A DNA stretch of 64,000 nt from Chondrilla cf. caribensis (Eukaryota; Porifera; Demospongiae; Chondrillida; Chondrillidae). The notes under the pieces were generated by a model that saw only the letters and a list, made by a program, of their open reading frames with translations, was not told the origin of the DNA and did no database searches. How positions within the stretch are numbered: the stretch's first letter is position 1; every line of letters begins with the position of its first letter. The position numbers and the translations under genes were made by a program. Location of the stretch: the NCBI GenBank assembly GCA_964020155.1, contig OZ026547.1, forward strand, positions 4,719,509 through 4,783,508, written 5' to 3'. This document shows, piece after piece, positions 14,295 through 25,277 of this stretch.

Positions 14295-16424
14295 TTGATT
14301 GACTATATTCGAGTCGGATCTGAGAAGGATCATCTTCTTCTTTATCAAGCCAAATTTGCGGCGAATATGCCACAATGCTGTGTATGCAGCAATCAAGGCC
14401 GCTGTCAGAATTGTAGCTGCGTTAAAGGTGGAAGATCATGTTCGAATTGTCACCCAAGTAAGCACGGCAAATGTTCAAATCTAAACAAGAATCCAGTAAG
14501 AGAACAGTCTATCCAGGTTTATGTCCACGAAAATGTTCAGCAGAATTCGGAAGCCAGATTCCACAACGAAGAATCTCAACATAATTCGCAAGTACAACGC
14601 GAACTCCCCACCTTCACTCCTTTGTCCGAACCGAACTTCCAGTGGAGTGAAACAGTCAATGGCCCAACCTGTAAGGAATACGTCAATGTATCATATCAAA
14701 AATCGTACACTAGAGAAGAAATATCGTCTCAGTACCATCCGGGAAAGTGGGTAAAGCCTTCGTTACGGAACTGTCTCGCCTCTTCCGTGCCTACGGAGAA
14801 TCAAACGCACTGAAAACCATCGCCTTAACGGCAGCAATGATACTTCCATCCCTTCTCCTACAAAAACCCCACCCTAAGGCCAAAGTTAAGGAGCACATTA
14901 CTTGCCTGGAGAGGAGGCTGAGACTATGGAAGGAAAGCAATATTCAGATTATCATTCAGCAAAGATTGAAATCTTTCCCCCAAAGGAAGAACAAAGATTT
15001 TCTAGTGAGGACTTTCTTCAAACTGATGATGAGAGGCAAAATTAAAGCGGCACTGAGACTGCTATCTAAAGCAGAAGAATCCATCCTCTACATCCACGAC
15101 CAGCTAGATCCAAGCAACGAAACTCGAGATATCAACAGGACGGTTTTAGATGAATTGAAGGTCAAACATCCCCCCAAAGGCGACATCCATCTTAGTAACA
15201 TTACTTGACCAACAAGAGAGAGAGTTCCATCCAGTTATCTTTGACTGTATCAATGCTGAGGCAATCCGTAAGGCTGTACTGAGAACAAACGGTGCAGCTG
15301 GTCCATCTGGAGCTGACGCCAACCTATGGAAGAGGATGTGTACCTCCTTTGAATTGTCTTTGGATGAACTCTGCAGCAGTCTTGCGCTTGTTGCAAAAAC
15401 TCTCCACCAACTACGTTGACCCAGAAGGACTAACCAGCTTTACCGCCAGCAGATTGATCGCCCTGGAGAAACAGCCGGGGGTTAGACCCATAGGCACTGG
15501 TGAGGTAGCCAGGAGAATTGTGAGTAAAGCTACCATCACTGTCATCTATGATGAAATTAAAGTAGTAGCTGGCACCATTCAACTTGTGTTGGCCAGGAGG
15601 CGGGCTGTGAGGCAGGAGTCCACGCTATGAGAGCCATATTATTTGAAGACGAAGACTGTGAAGGTATTTTGTTAGTCGACGCTTCAAATGCTTTCAACCT
15701 GCTTAACAGACAAGCTGCTTTATTGAACATCCACTCCCTTTGCCCCTCTCTCGCCATCACTTTGACCAATACCTACCGAAAGGATGCCAACCTGTTTATT
15801 GAGGGTGAAACACTCACTTCATCTGAAGGTACCACACAGGGTGACCCCCTTGCCACAGCAATGTATGCACTCGGGGTACTACCACTCATAAGAAGATTAA
15901 ACGACATTGCCAAACAGGTTTGGTTTGCAGACGATGCGGCAGCAGGTGGAAAATTATCCAAACTATTGGCATGGTGGGAGAAGCTAAACCAAATTGGACC
16001 ATCTTATGGCTACCATCCCAATGCAGACAAGACTTGGTTAGTTGTCAAAGATGAGCATATGGAACATGCCAAGGATCTTTTTTCAGCCCATGGAGTGAAC
16101 CTAACATCTAGTGGACGCAAACATCTAGGTTCAGCCATTGGAGACACCGAATTCCTGAGAAAATATCTGAAGAATAAAATCCATCAGTGGTCTCTTGAGT
16201 TGCAATCTCTTTCTGATATTGTACACTCCGAACCTCATGCAGCATATGCTGGATTTGTTCATGGACTAAAAAGCAAGTGGATGTACACCATGAGAACCAC
16301 TCCCGGAATTAGTGAGCTGCTGTCACCTATTGAAGACATAAACAGAAAGAAAACTCATTCCTGCCTTAACAGGGAGAGTATCAATTCCAATTCAGAAAGA
16401 GACACAACACACTTCAGCAGCTGA
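14295..16424 (+). mobile_element. Decayed retroelement with Cys-rich N-terminus and reverse transcriptase
   Basis: Consecutive frames on one strand form a single broken polyprotein. The N-terminal part has a Cys motif from 14367 (MPQCCVCSNQGRCQNCSCVK, then CSNCHPSKHGKC). The next frame (14747-15208) is basic and helical. The RT follows: LVDASNAF with the motif-A Asp near 15680, EGTTQGDPLA near 15825, and WFADDAA, the catalytic pair, near 15925. Frameshifts lie near 14745, 15186, 15415 and 15590. The last frame (15627-16424) is open for 265 codons and ends GRKHLGSAIGDTEF then a Ser-rich tail. I do not recognise the RT clade and see no integrase, RNase H or LTRs. It sits between FReD genes 3 and 4. 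Confidence 0.75.
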
Positions 16425-16486
16425 CTACTACTACTACCTTTGTCAACAGTATGCCAGTCAAACTGCTGACAAAGGTAGTAGTCAGC
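16421..16486. repeat. Inverted repeat after the RT frame
   Basis: CTGACTACTACTACTACC...TTTGTC is answered by GACAAAGGTAGTAGTCAGC. The right arm plus the following TGAAATGTTT recurs at 55057-55092 (TGACAAAGGTAGCAGTCAGC). It probably marks the 3' end of a retroelement family. Confidence 0.6.
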
Positions 16487-16529
16487 TGGTGAAATGTTTA
16501 GCATATGTTTATGATGTTTCAATTTTTAG

Positions 16530-16855
16530 CACCCTATATTGTTTTCATTTCGACTTCCGGTATGTAACGCTCGACCGATAGATATAATATTATAAATAGA
16601 TAGATATATATAATACATGTTCCTAGGCGTAGCCGCAACAATGAATTTGTATTATAATTTATATTGCGCGAATAAAAAATGGCTGATTTTGAATGCCGAC
16701 AATTTGAAATTGGACTAGAATTAGTGCGCTGAAGCTCTGCCGAACGTAATAACTTCAGCGAAGGTTCTTCTGAACCTAAGAAAGACGCCCAAGTAATTCG
16801 AGTGTGGGGGGCGGCAGCCCGACGAGTTTTTTAACTCGAATTACTTGTTTTTAAT
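16530..16855 (+). repeat. Dispersed repeat R, fullest copy, with terminal hairpin
   Basis: Contains CTTCCGGTATGTAACG, ATGGCTGATTTTGAATGCCG, AACTTCAGCGAAGGTTCT and a terminal palindrome (16791-16852) made of AAGTAATTCGAGT and AACTCGAATTACTTG around a G-rich loop. Related partial copies lie at 52915-53062 and 55262-55610. No ORF. It is probably non-autonomous, or the UTR of a larger element. Confidence 0.65.
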
Positions 16856-17326
16856 GTTGGTGGTGGTGTTTTGTGGATATTGATTCCACAGTGGTAATGT
16901 AACAAATCAAAAATAAGTTCATTTTGTCATGTGACAATCACATGACCATAGTTAGATGGTATCATGTGACAGTCACATAACTGATGTATAGTACCAGAAA
17001 TATTCTTCTCATGTTAACTTACTTCCTGCTGTAAGGTCACATGTGTATAATGTTCATTGTGTGTACATGTCACCTTTTAATATCATGTACTGTACACTGT
17101 ACAATGAGATGAAGATATATTCATTATAATTAGTTATAACTGATCAAATATTCCTTCATCCCATCATGCATAGCGATAAGATTTGAATTTGGATTGATTA
17201 TTATTATTGTAGCATCAATCATGTTTACAGTCTAACTGAGTGTTCATGACCTAGTGAATTGTATGTGTTTCTCAAGTTCCTAGTTCACACACTATATTAC
17301 TACTGAGTATAATGTTGTTTGATGTG
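16856..17326. other. 3' flank of FReD gene 4
   Basis: No ORF. It holds TGTGACAATCACATGACC and related motifs at 16926-16985, then the conserved FReD 3' flank with ATTATTGTAGCATCAATCAT. Confidence 0.65.
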
Positions 17327-18030
17327 TTAGTCTCTGGAACGAAGTTTCATTTCACTGCACTTGAGAAAGGTGGAGAATGTGTACCATCGAATCATATAAC
17401 CATTGTTGTTGTATGGTCTGTTGAGTTCAGTACATGTACAGCCATTGTACCACCATCCTGCTTTGTTGGACTGAGCACAGTTTCCTGAATGGTTATCATT
17501 ATCCCTGTCAGGTGTTGAGAATGGCATACCATCAAGGTTACCATGTGGTGTACATTTCCCCCTCATTCCATCATTGGCTGTTCCACTGTATGCTCCGAGA
17601 CGAAGCTTGTACTTGGCACTCTCGTTCTCTAAAGCAAAATAGTCATAAATGGCATGTGCTTTATTTCCCATGTTATCCCCCATATCGATCCTGAGTTCAG
17701 CACGACAAGTAGCAAAGGTGAGACAGTGGATCTTCTCATTTCCCAACCAGAACTCCCACTTCAAGTTCCCAAACCCATTTTTGTATTCCTCCCAAGTCCT
17801 ATTGAAGTTTTCCTGTCCATTTCTCCTCCTCTGGAACACGATCCACTGTCCATTACGCATGTCACAGTAGACTTGGAAGGGCTTCATACATCCAGGGTCA
17901 ATAGTGTAGACTCCATCTTGAGTACATCCTCTCTGATAGACTTCCTTACAGTCACAAGGTATGGGGTTTCCAGGATTACCTGTATGTACCAATAATTCAA
18001 TTCAACCCTCAGTGACCAGTGTGTATGTAC

Positions 18031-18102
<72 letters not shown>

Positions 18103-19094
18103 TGATGGTAATGTTGCTGTATTTCTGTGTATGTACTCTGTTCTTTCTAGTGCTAGAACAATTAATGGGTCTACATCGAATCTCATTATCATTAGTTGTG
18201 CAAACATTAATTAATCACAGAAAGTAATTTGCATATAACAGGAAGTCACCTACACCATATTACCTTTACCACACCCTTAATGCATTTGATATGTGATTTT
18301 AGAGTGCTTGAACTTTGTTCAGTAGCCGATTAGGTGCATGGCCTAATAATGTGGGTGTGGTCTCCAGTTGTACCAATGTGATTTCTTCCGATTATTCAGT
18401 TGGTAACTGTGCCCTGATAATTGATTTAAAAATCACATGTACATATGTACCCATCAATATATCTCGCATCCCACTACTCTCCTAGTGTGTAGTGTATAAT
18501 ATGGTACAGTGCAAAAAGGTAATGCTAACGATAACCGTTAAAAATTCCCATTAAATCTGAGAATCATTAACAGATGGAATCCAATAACTGTTAACGCTTT
18601 TCCAATAAACGTTGATTTTAATCAGTTAAGGCTCATCGTTATCAGAACTTAACCGAGATACAAGCTATTTGAATTGATCTCTCGTTTGGTATCCTGGGAT
18701 TTGGTAGACCGTCCAAGCCTAATGCAGAAATGATTAAGATGATAGAGGAGAAGATTGAAGAGGACAATGGAACTATTGCTGTGTAGATGGATAAAACCTT
18801 GGAGGATAAAGGCTACAACATATCAAGAACAACTGTCATCGAAGGCTTGAAAAACAAATCCCATGACAGTTAGTAAGTTCTGCCATGTATCGTCAATTAA
18901 CGGTTCACACTTTTCTGTAAAAGTAGATAGCGGATATCCATTAATGCTTAATATCTGTTAACACTAAACGAAATTATTGTTGTGTTTTTGCACCATACCC
19001 TAATATGATTGAACTCACATTGTGCATTTGTGGTGTGTGTTCCAGCTAGGATGAATCCAATAGTGAGGATGACTGGTGTGAGTAAATTCTCCAT
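17327..19094 (-). CDS. FReD gene 4 (type A/A), intact
   Basis: Intact coding sequence of 242 codons. Exon 2 (17979-17327) reads C-NPGNPIPCDCKEVYQRGC, with an extra Cys where other copies have Arg. It then has the NGQWIVFQRRR, STPDRDNDNHSGNCAQ and KAGWWYNGC segments and ends MKLRSRD. In exon 1 (19094-19019) the first ATG of the family is AGG, so I chose the second Met (MENLLTPVILTIGFILAG). An in-frame ATG at 19157 would add a hydrophilic 21-residue extension ahead of the signal and is less likely. Exon 1 is followed at once by a mariner-like insertion (18500-18997) inside the intron. Confidence 0.88.
18034..18101. repeat. (TG)n microsatellite in FReD gene 4 intron
   Basis: About 34 TG units just upstream (gene sense) of the exon-2 acceptor, as in FReD genes 1 and 3. 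Confidence 0.96.
18500..18997 (+). mobile_element. Mariner/Tc-like remnant in FReD gene 4 intron
   Basis: The ends are imperfect inverted repeats (TATGGTACAGTGCAAAAA at the left, TTTTTGCACCATA at the right) and TA flanks the insertion. Paralogous introns read GTGTATAATAGTATGATTGAACTC across the site without it. The inside reads, at 18694-18870, LGFGRPSKPNAEMIKMIEEK, IEEDNGTIAV, a stop, then LEDKGYNISRTTVIEGLK. This is the GRP-plus-second-helix-turn-helix pattern of Tc1/mariner transposases. No DDE part remains, so it is an internally deleted copy. Confidence 0.7.
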
Positions 19095-19165
19095 TGTCCT
19101 CTTGTGTCTTTGTTGTCTTTCTCCCTTTGAGCTGTTTGAATTGTTGTAGGTGGTCACTTCTCTTC

Positions 19166-19172
19166 TTTTATA
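19166..19172 (-). promoter_or_regulatory. TATA box, FReD gene 4
   Basis: TATAAAA in the conserved block, about 72 bases before the chosen Met. The 5' UTR is about 45 bases shorter than in the other type-A genes, because the AGTAACTGCAGTGACC segment is missing. Confidence 0.65.
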
Positions 19173-19544
19173 GCCTTCTCCAAGGGAAGTGCGAGTGTTT
19201 GTGGTTAATCTAGTGGTTGCCTATATTAGAGTATACTGCAGTGTGTAATTATTCCTGTGGTCAACCTCAGAATTTTTGTTAGGATGTTATTGTAAGTATT
19301 CATATTAATGTAATTCTCATTTTTATGGTCATCAAATTACTTGTTACATTATACTTGACCTCACTGAGACTAATTGACCATTTGTGGTAATAACAAAACT
19401 TTGTGGTAGACACTAGTTGTCCACAACAATTTATAAACATTACTTTCATGGTTTCTGTGGTTCAGTATGGATTCCTATACCTCACCTATGATATTGTACC
19501 TATGTGTGAAGATTGGTATGCACACACACACGCATACACATGCA

Positions 19545-19750
19545 CGTCTGTTCCAGTGTATGTTCCAAGATGAAGCTTGTACTTGCCCCCTCACTCTCTA
19601 AAGCGAAATAGTCATAAGTGAGCCTTACTTCCTGTGTTATCCCCCATATCCGTCCTGAGTTCGGCACAACAAGTAGCAGTGGTGAGACAGTGGATCTTCT
19701 CATTCCCCAACCCCTCTCCACTTCAAACCCATGTTTTTATTCTTCCCATG
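19545..19750 (-). pseudogene. FReD fragment 5
   Basis: Antisense match to the middle of a type-A exon 2: the YKLHLG-like region, SESERA-like KYKL, DYFALES, and GNEKIHCLTTAT. The text is interrupted by small deletions (for example in the KAHAI and WEEYKNGFG regions), and both ends of the domain are missing. There is no signal exon. It is a relic upstream of FReD gene 4. Confidence 0.75.
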
Positions 19751-20867
19751 TGATTGAAATAACAAGTCAACTTAAATTGTTACCTGATCATGTCATCTCA
19801 CTGGAACCATCTTTGACCATTTATGGTAATGAGTGACCTGGTTGAAAGCACAAACTGTCAATAAACATTGTTTATCTGTATGCATTGTTTGTTTTTTTCA
19901 TTTTCCTGTTACTGATGTATTGGCCAGGTGACATTATTGATCATATGTTGTCATTACTTTTAATGTTGCTGATGTTTTGTGAATATTTATTCCACAGCGG
20001 TAATGTAACAAGACAAAAATTCATTTTGTCATGTGACAGTCACATGATCAATATATTATATAGGAAGTGTTGCCATACAATCGACATGTGTCATGTGACA
20101 ATCACATGACCATAGGTTGATGTCATCATGTAACAGTCATATGACTGGCATAATAACAGAGTACCGGAAATATTCTTTCCTGTCAACAATACTTCCTATG
20201 TACGTATGTGTATATTGTTCATACTGTGTAGATGTGACCTTTGCATTTCTGTGGATTAGTATGACTATATACAACTGTGTATTTGAAGATTGGCATTGAT
20301 GTGCTCATGTACTACACATCACATACATGCATATGCATGCATACATACAAAAATGCATACACTACATAAACAATACATTATCATTACCGCTCATGGTTAT
20401 ACAGTATTTATATACCCCTATTAGTATATAACCTATTTGCAAAAATGGTTATGGATTATATATATTGCCATAGTGATTGTGTGTGTCAATATTAGAGTGT
20501 TATTTGGAGTGGTTCCATTATTGTCAGATTGTAAGATTTATGCATGGCCACATATATGCCATAAACATACACACAACATACCATTGCATGCTTCAACACA
20601 TCTTACACCTCAAACTGTCAGCCAAGGTAGCTCCACGACTCCAAGGTGTCATTATGGCTTGTTGCTACTCCTCAATTTAAAGAACAATACTGTACCTGTT
20701 GGAGGCTCAACCATGAAATTATAATGTCGTAATATTGATCTTTCCAGTAAAACCATATTAGAACAACTGTGCATATGCATGCTAATTGTCTGTACATTGT
20801 GTGTGTGTGATTGATGTCTGTTGTACATGTCACTGACTAAAAAGGCAGTGAAGGGTAGATAAATTTT

Positions 20868-20870
<3 letters not shown>

Positions 20871-20908
<38 letters not shown>
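20871..20908. repeat. (TA)n microsatellite
   Basis: About 18 TA units. The copies at 3660 and 36860 lack the expansion. Confidence 0.95.
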
Positions 20909-20909
<1 letters not shown>

Positions 20910-21337
20910 TATCGTTCCTTGCTGGTGCTACATAGCTGTAATTGTGCTGCGATATTGGACATATACAGTGTTTGTATTCCAAACAATGTCATGATTCGGT
21001 TATTGAAGGGACTTGAATTCAGTGCACATGGGCCGAATGATTGGGATCCGGATGGAACTGCAGTCAATGCAGGAGAAACAGCTCACTTAGGTCTTTATTT
21101 GGAAGTCTTAGAATAGTTGAGGAGAAGGGTTTTAATTATAAATTCAAAGACACAGCGGTATAATTATGATAGGAGATACAGCTCTGATACAATATAATAT
21201 TATTATGTATCAATCAATGCAAGTCTTTGCGATTGTCGCTTTTGCACATTAAATGGTACAAAGCCCTAGCCATTGTATGAATATTCTAATCATTTAGCTG
21301 ATGTAATCTTTAAATATTTATGATATCACCTGATGCT

Positions 21338-21447
21338 CTACTGGTTAAGACATGGTCACTCAGGCAGTATGACGCATAAATCCACTCTCCCTTGAGACTT
21401 GTCATTTTATATGTCATACTGTCCTGGTGTCCATGTCTTGACCACTA
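21338..21447. mobile_element. Hairpin MITE-like element M1, copy 1
   Basis: Arms of about 42 bp: ACTGGTTAAGACATGG...CAGTATGAC on the left, and GTCATACTG...CCATGTCTTGACCA on the right, around a spacer of about 22 bp (CCACTCTCCCTTGAGACTT). Copies are at 38005-38118 and 50067-50180, and a single arm at 58127-58172. Confidence 0.75.
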
Positions 21448-21744
21448 AATAATCCTCACCAAAATAGCATGTACAATATGTGTATATTATTATGATATTA
21501 TTATTGATATTATGTACAATATGGTAAATTATAAATGACATTACAATAATTGTTACAAATCATGTTCCAGTTCCCACATTATCACTTCGTGTAATGAATG
21601 TCATTAAATTCACACATCATAGGATTACATCATTGATCATAACACACATTGTAAATATAGCACAATCAGTAGAGTTAGTTATTGTGTGTGTTTCTATTAA
21701 TCCTATGATTGTACACAGTGTGTTTGTGACTGTTGGTTGTTGTG

Positions 21745-23124
21745 TTAGTCACGAATGCGTAACTTCATTTGAGCAAATTTCAGAGAAATTCGATTATTGT
21801 GGAAAGTGGACCAATATACTCCTCTACCACTTACCATTCCATTAAGATACAGACCATTAAGGTTGGATTCAGTGCAAGCGTTGTACCACCATGCTCCATA
21901 ATGGTACCTACTACTAGCACAGTGCAATCTATTCCGATCATTGTCTCTATCTTTAGTGCTAAACTGCATACCATTTATATTATAGAAAGATATCATGGCA
22001 TCTCCAGCAGTTCCTGTATAACCTGCTATGTTTAGTGTGTAGTTTGCTCCACTGTTGCCAACAGAGAAGAAGGAATATTGAGCATATTTGTAGCTCCCTT
22101 GGAAATCAGCTAAATCGACTCTTAGTTCTGTTCTCGGTGCTACTGAGGTCAAACAGTGTATACGATGGAGTCCAAGCCAGAATTCTCTCTTGAGGTTCCC
22201 AAATCCAACAACATAATCTGCCCATCCTCTGTGGAATTCCTCGGATCCATCTCTTCTTCTCTGGAAGACAGTCCACCCTCCATTCTTCATATCGCAGAAG
22301 ACATTAAATGGTTTTCCACACCCAGGGTCTATAGTATAGACTCCGTCTTGTCTACAACCTCTTTGATAGGCCTCTCTGCATTCTTTAACAGGTGTTGATG
22401 GACCTGTGCAAATATATGGAGAAAGTAGTCACTGTAATATGTGAGGTCCTAGATTGACATATGTGTGTTATGTAGTGAGTGAGGTGCTACACAATACATC
22501 TATACAAATGTGTAATTATCCGGACATTGAGGTACACACTGTATAATATGGTATATGGTGAGAAAACTGAATGTGCTATTATAATGTCCATACATACACC
22601 TGTATGTGTGTTTGATTTCTCTAAGTAGGATTGTAGAAAAACACCTGCAATATCAAATGTATTAATTAAAAAAAACAATCAGAGTGTACACACTATGATG
22701 AAGTACTTGACAATGTATTATAGTTTGAATAGTTGCATACATAGCAATAAGACAAATAGCAGTTTAAAATTACTTTTATCAAAGCAGGGTTTTAGGCTAA
22801 ATCCATAAACTATGAATGTATATGACAACTGGTTATTCAGACCATTCTCAGGAGGAAGATGTTTTGAGTATCAAATTTCTTACTAACGTCTGTGGTATAA
22901 GACACCCATACTTTCTTTGAAGTACTTCTGTTTCAATATTTGTATGCTTTTACAAAAACGCTCATATTCAGTTAATCAATGCTGTAAAACCCCCATAGTA
23001 TGTACATTTGCAGTTTTCTACCATGTACCATAATTGAGTGCATGTTGTACTCACATTGTCCATACGCTGTAGTAGCTAGTAGAAGTATGGCAATAGTTGT
23101 TGATCCACAACTAAAGTTGATCAT
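21745..23124 (-). CDS. FReD gene 6 (type B/B), intact
   Basis: Intact, 242 codons. Exon 1 (23124-23055) encodes MINFSCGSTTIAILLLATTA then YGQ. Exon 2 (22403-21745) begins C-PSTPVKECREAYQRGC. Type B differs from A in CDMKNGGWTVFQRRRDGS, TELRVDLADFQGSYKYAQYS, FSTKDRDNDRNRLHCA, GAWWYNACTESNLNGLYLNG and the end MKLRIRD. This C-terminal half is closer to canonical fibrinogen (NLNG-Y) than type A. The intron (22404-23054) has no TG tract. Expected to be secreted. Confidence 0.9.
22404..23054 (-). other. Intron of FReD gene 6
   Basis: AT-rich and non-coding. The part next to exon 2 is shared with the introns of the type-B genes at 39042-39937 and 47899-48062; the rest is unique. Confidence 0.7.
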
Positions 23125-23218
23125 GTTCTTGTTCCTGAGCTGTAACGTTCTCTGTAGTCAGTGTTCTCTTTCTCCTTGATCTCTCTTACTTGTTGTTTCT
23201 GTGTGTTGAGTGGTGTTC

Positions 23219-23225
23219 TTTTATA
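23219..23225 (-). promoter_or_regulatory. TATA box, FReD gene 6
   Basis: TATAAAA in GCTATAAAAGAACACCACTC, about 95 bases before the ATG at 23124. The type-B block ACACACAGAA...AGAGAGATCAAGGAG follows. Confidence 0.7.
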
Positions 23226-23501
23226 GCATTGGTTAGTGGGTGTGTAGATGTGCGAGTTGTGTTGTCATGATAGGATGTCGTTGTCATGGCGATATCATCA
23301 CACCACATCATCAGTCATGGGATGTTTCCACATATTATAGTATATTTATAGTATAACTACTACTATGATGAATGCAGTACAATACAATTGTATACATTTA
23401 TATGTATACCTATGATAGTCATTGGTGTCTTTTAGTATATACTTGATGTTGTTGTGTTGCTTGGTTGAGTGTGTATTCACATTTCTCTGTGTCTGTTGCA
23501 G

Positions 23502-23815
23502 CCATTGCCAAAAAGATGCATTTAAAAAGGGACATTGTTGCAGATCTGGTCAAATTCCTATCAAACATTGCAGTACATCTATCCAGTCCATCCAGAACGT
23601 CATGGGAGCTGTCATCCTGGGATCTGTATCTTCATGCCATAGCCGATCAGCACACTCCTATTGTCGGTGGGTTGGACTAATGTGATGTTGGGTCTCATTG
23701 CTATGGCAACCATGGCAGAGTGTCTGTATGCATCGGTAAAGGCCCTGGTGTCCACAGTTGATAGGAACAGTGTTAACGTTGCTTTGAAGGACATTGAGAA
23801 AGTGGGCAGTTTCAA
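23502..23815 (+). pseudogene. WDFY3-like armadillo exon, copy 2
   Basis: After TGTTGCAG the frame reads AIAKKMHLKRDIVADLVKFL then SNIAVHLSSPSRT. It shifts, and the second half continues in another frame with LIAMATMAECLYASVKALV, STVDRN and LKDIEKVGSF. In WDFY3/ALFY-type proteins the motif LLSVGG-x-L-L-L-I-A-x-A-x-x-V-E-x-L-Y-A-x-V-K-A-L-V-C is characteristic, and copies 3 and 4 preserve FTPKPIRTLLLSVGGTN and LIAMATTVECLYALVKALVC. The frameshift means this copy cannot encode the segment. Confidence 0.6.
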
Positions 23816-23994
23816 TGTGCCTAAGTAGTATGTTGTGTAGGAGGATCAAAGGGAAACAGTGTATTCACATACAGTATACGTCATACGAATGTATAATATA
23901 TACTACAATCATACAGTGGACCTGTAGTGAAGAACACCTCAACACAAAGACCACCTGTCCTAAGTGACCATAGCTTGACTGTCCACTATGCCAA

Positions 23995-24265
23995 CTCAAC
24001 TGTGGTAAAGCACCTGTGTATAAAGACCACCTGTCTTGAGAGACCACCTTTTACTGGTTCGTTGGGTGATCTTCATATACAGGTTCCACTGTACACCAAC
24101 TACTACAGTGTGTCCTTAGGTGGTCTTTATATACAGGTTCCAATGTACATCAACTACTACAATGTGTCCCTTGGGTGGTCTTTATATACAGGCTCCCCTG
24201 TACATCAACTACTACAATGTGTCCCTTGGGTGGCCTTTATATACTGGTTCCACTGTATATATACA
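23995..24265 (+). repeat. 55-bp minisatellite, module 1
   Basis: Four to five units of about 55 bp with GGTTCCACTGTACATCAACT, ACTACA, TGTGTCCCTTGGGTGGTC and TTTATATACA. It is preceded by a decayed CAAAGACCACCTGTCCTAAG segment. The same array lies at 32690-32870 and 40895-41415. Confidence 0.9.
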
Positions 24266-24439
24266 GTATGTACCCATTGTTGTGTTGTGCATTGTATGCA
24301 TTTTGACTTACCTGCACTCATGTACATACATACACACTTACAACCTACATACATTACATTCTGTGTACATATGCAGTGTGTTAACACACTAGACCAGTTA
24401 TATCTTGCCGAACTTTTCTCTTCTCTTCTTGTGAAGATT

Positions 24440-24535
24440 CTTGGCATGTTCCTCCACTTGAAGAGCTTGCTCCTCAGCCTCGTGGGAACACTGGACAGTG
24501 AATATGAGTGCATTGAAATCCCCTAGGACCTGCTA
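24440..24535 (+). pseudogene. WDFY3-like exon fragment (LVGTLDSEYECI)
   Basis: Reads LLLSLVGTLDSEYECIEIP and then a stop. The copy at 41640-41750 continues SLVVTLDSEHECIGIPYPQ then ASKDLLIGELK. A deletion of about 12 bases removed the YPQASK part here and left a TAG. In WDFY3-type proteins a GTxDSxH segment lies just before the region matched by the VWSEASQDIQ exon, which fits the order seen here. Confidence 0.5.
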
Positions 24536-24629
24536 GCTGGTGAGCTGGAGACTTGAGATTCTGTCAAACAGGCAGGGAATATTACCAAGTTCCCCCATAT
24601 CAGAATTACAACCTTTTTTTTCCCACCTT

Positions 24630-25277
24630 TACATGTAAGTAAGGTCATAGAAGGTGGCTACAAGTTTATTTTATCTTGTAGTAAGGTAGTAGAAGGTGGC
24701 CAAAAGGTTGTACAGGCTTGTATTATCTTGTAGTGAGGTTGTAGAAGGTGGCTGCAAGTTTGTACAATCTTGTATTATCTTGTAGTGAGGTTGTAGAAGG
24801 TGGCTGCAAGTTTGTACAAGCTTGTATTATCTTGTAGTGAGGTTGTAGAAGGTGGCTGCAAGTTTGTACAAGCTTGTATTATCTTGTAGTGAGGTTGTAG
24901 AAGGTGGCTACAAGTTTGTACAATCTTGTATTATCTTGTAGTAAGGTTGTAGAAGGTGGCTGCAAGTTTGTACAAGCTTGTATTATCTTGTAGTGAGGTT
25001 GTAGAAGGTGGCTACAAGTTTGTACAAGCTTGTATTATCTTGTAGTGAGGTTGTAGAAGGTGGCTGCAAGTTTGTACAAGCTTGTATTATCTTGTAGTGA
25101 GGTTGTAGATATTGGCTACAAGTTTGTACAAGCTTGTATTATCTTGTAGTGAGGTTGTAGATATTGGCTACAAGTTTGTACAAGCTTGTATTATCTTGTA
25201 GTGAGGTTGTATAAGGTGGCTACAAGTTTGTACAAGCTTGTATTATCTTGTAGTAAGGTTGTAGAAGGTGGCTACAT
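24630..25277 (+). repeat. 52-bp minisatellite, module 1
   Basis: About 12 units of 52 bp with GTTGTAGAAGGTGGCTACAA, GTTTGTACAAGCTTGTATTA and TCTTGTAGTGAG. The unit has short inverted pairs (CTTGTAG/CTACAAG). Also at 32938-33345 and 41935-42432. The last unit runs straight into sequence normally found downstream of the VWSEASQDIQ exon, so the 35-bp array and that exon are deleted from this module. Confidence 0.93.

Larger units (their letters stand above)
19751..21744. other. Intergenic duplicated DNA
   Basis: Contains TCATGTGACAGTCACATGA clusters (20026-20145), a segment shared with 3240-3960 and 36530-37150, a (TA)n tract (20871-20908), the hairpin element at 21338-21447 and the type-B FReD 3' flank. 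One open frame at 20919-21116 ends LKGLEFSAHGPNDWDPDGT then AVNAGETAHLGLYLEVLE. It has no recognised family and its paralogues are broken. Confidence 0.55.

Noticed and set aside
20919..21116. ORF ending LKGLEFSAHGPNDWDPDGT as a gene
   Set aside because: Open here but broken in both paralogous segments, and without recognised family or splice context; left as part of a duplicated segment.
24630..25277. CRISPR-like regular repeats
   Set aside because: Units are contiguous, with no unique spacers, in a eukaryotic intron-rich setting. The same holds for the 31-, 35- and 55-bp arrays.
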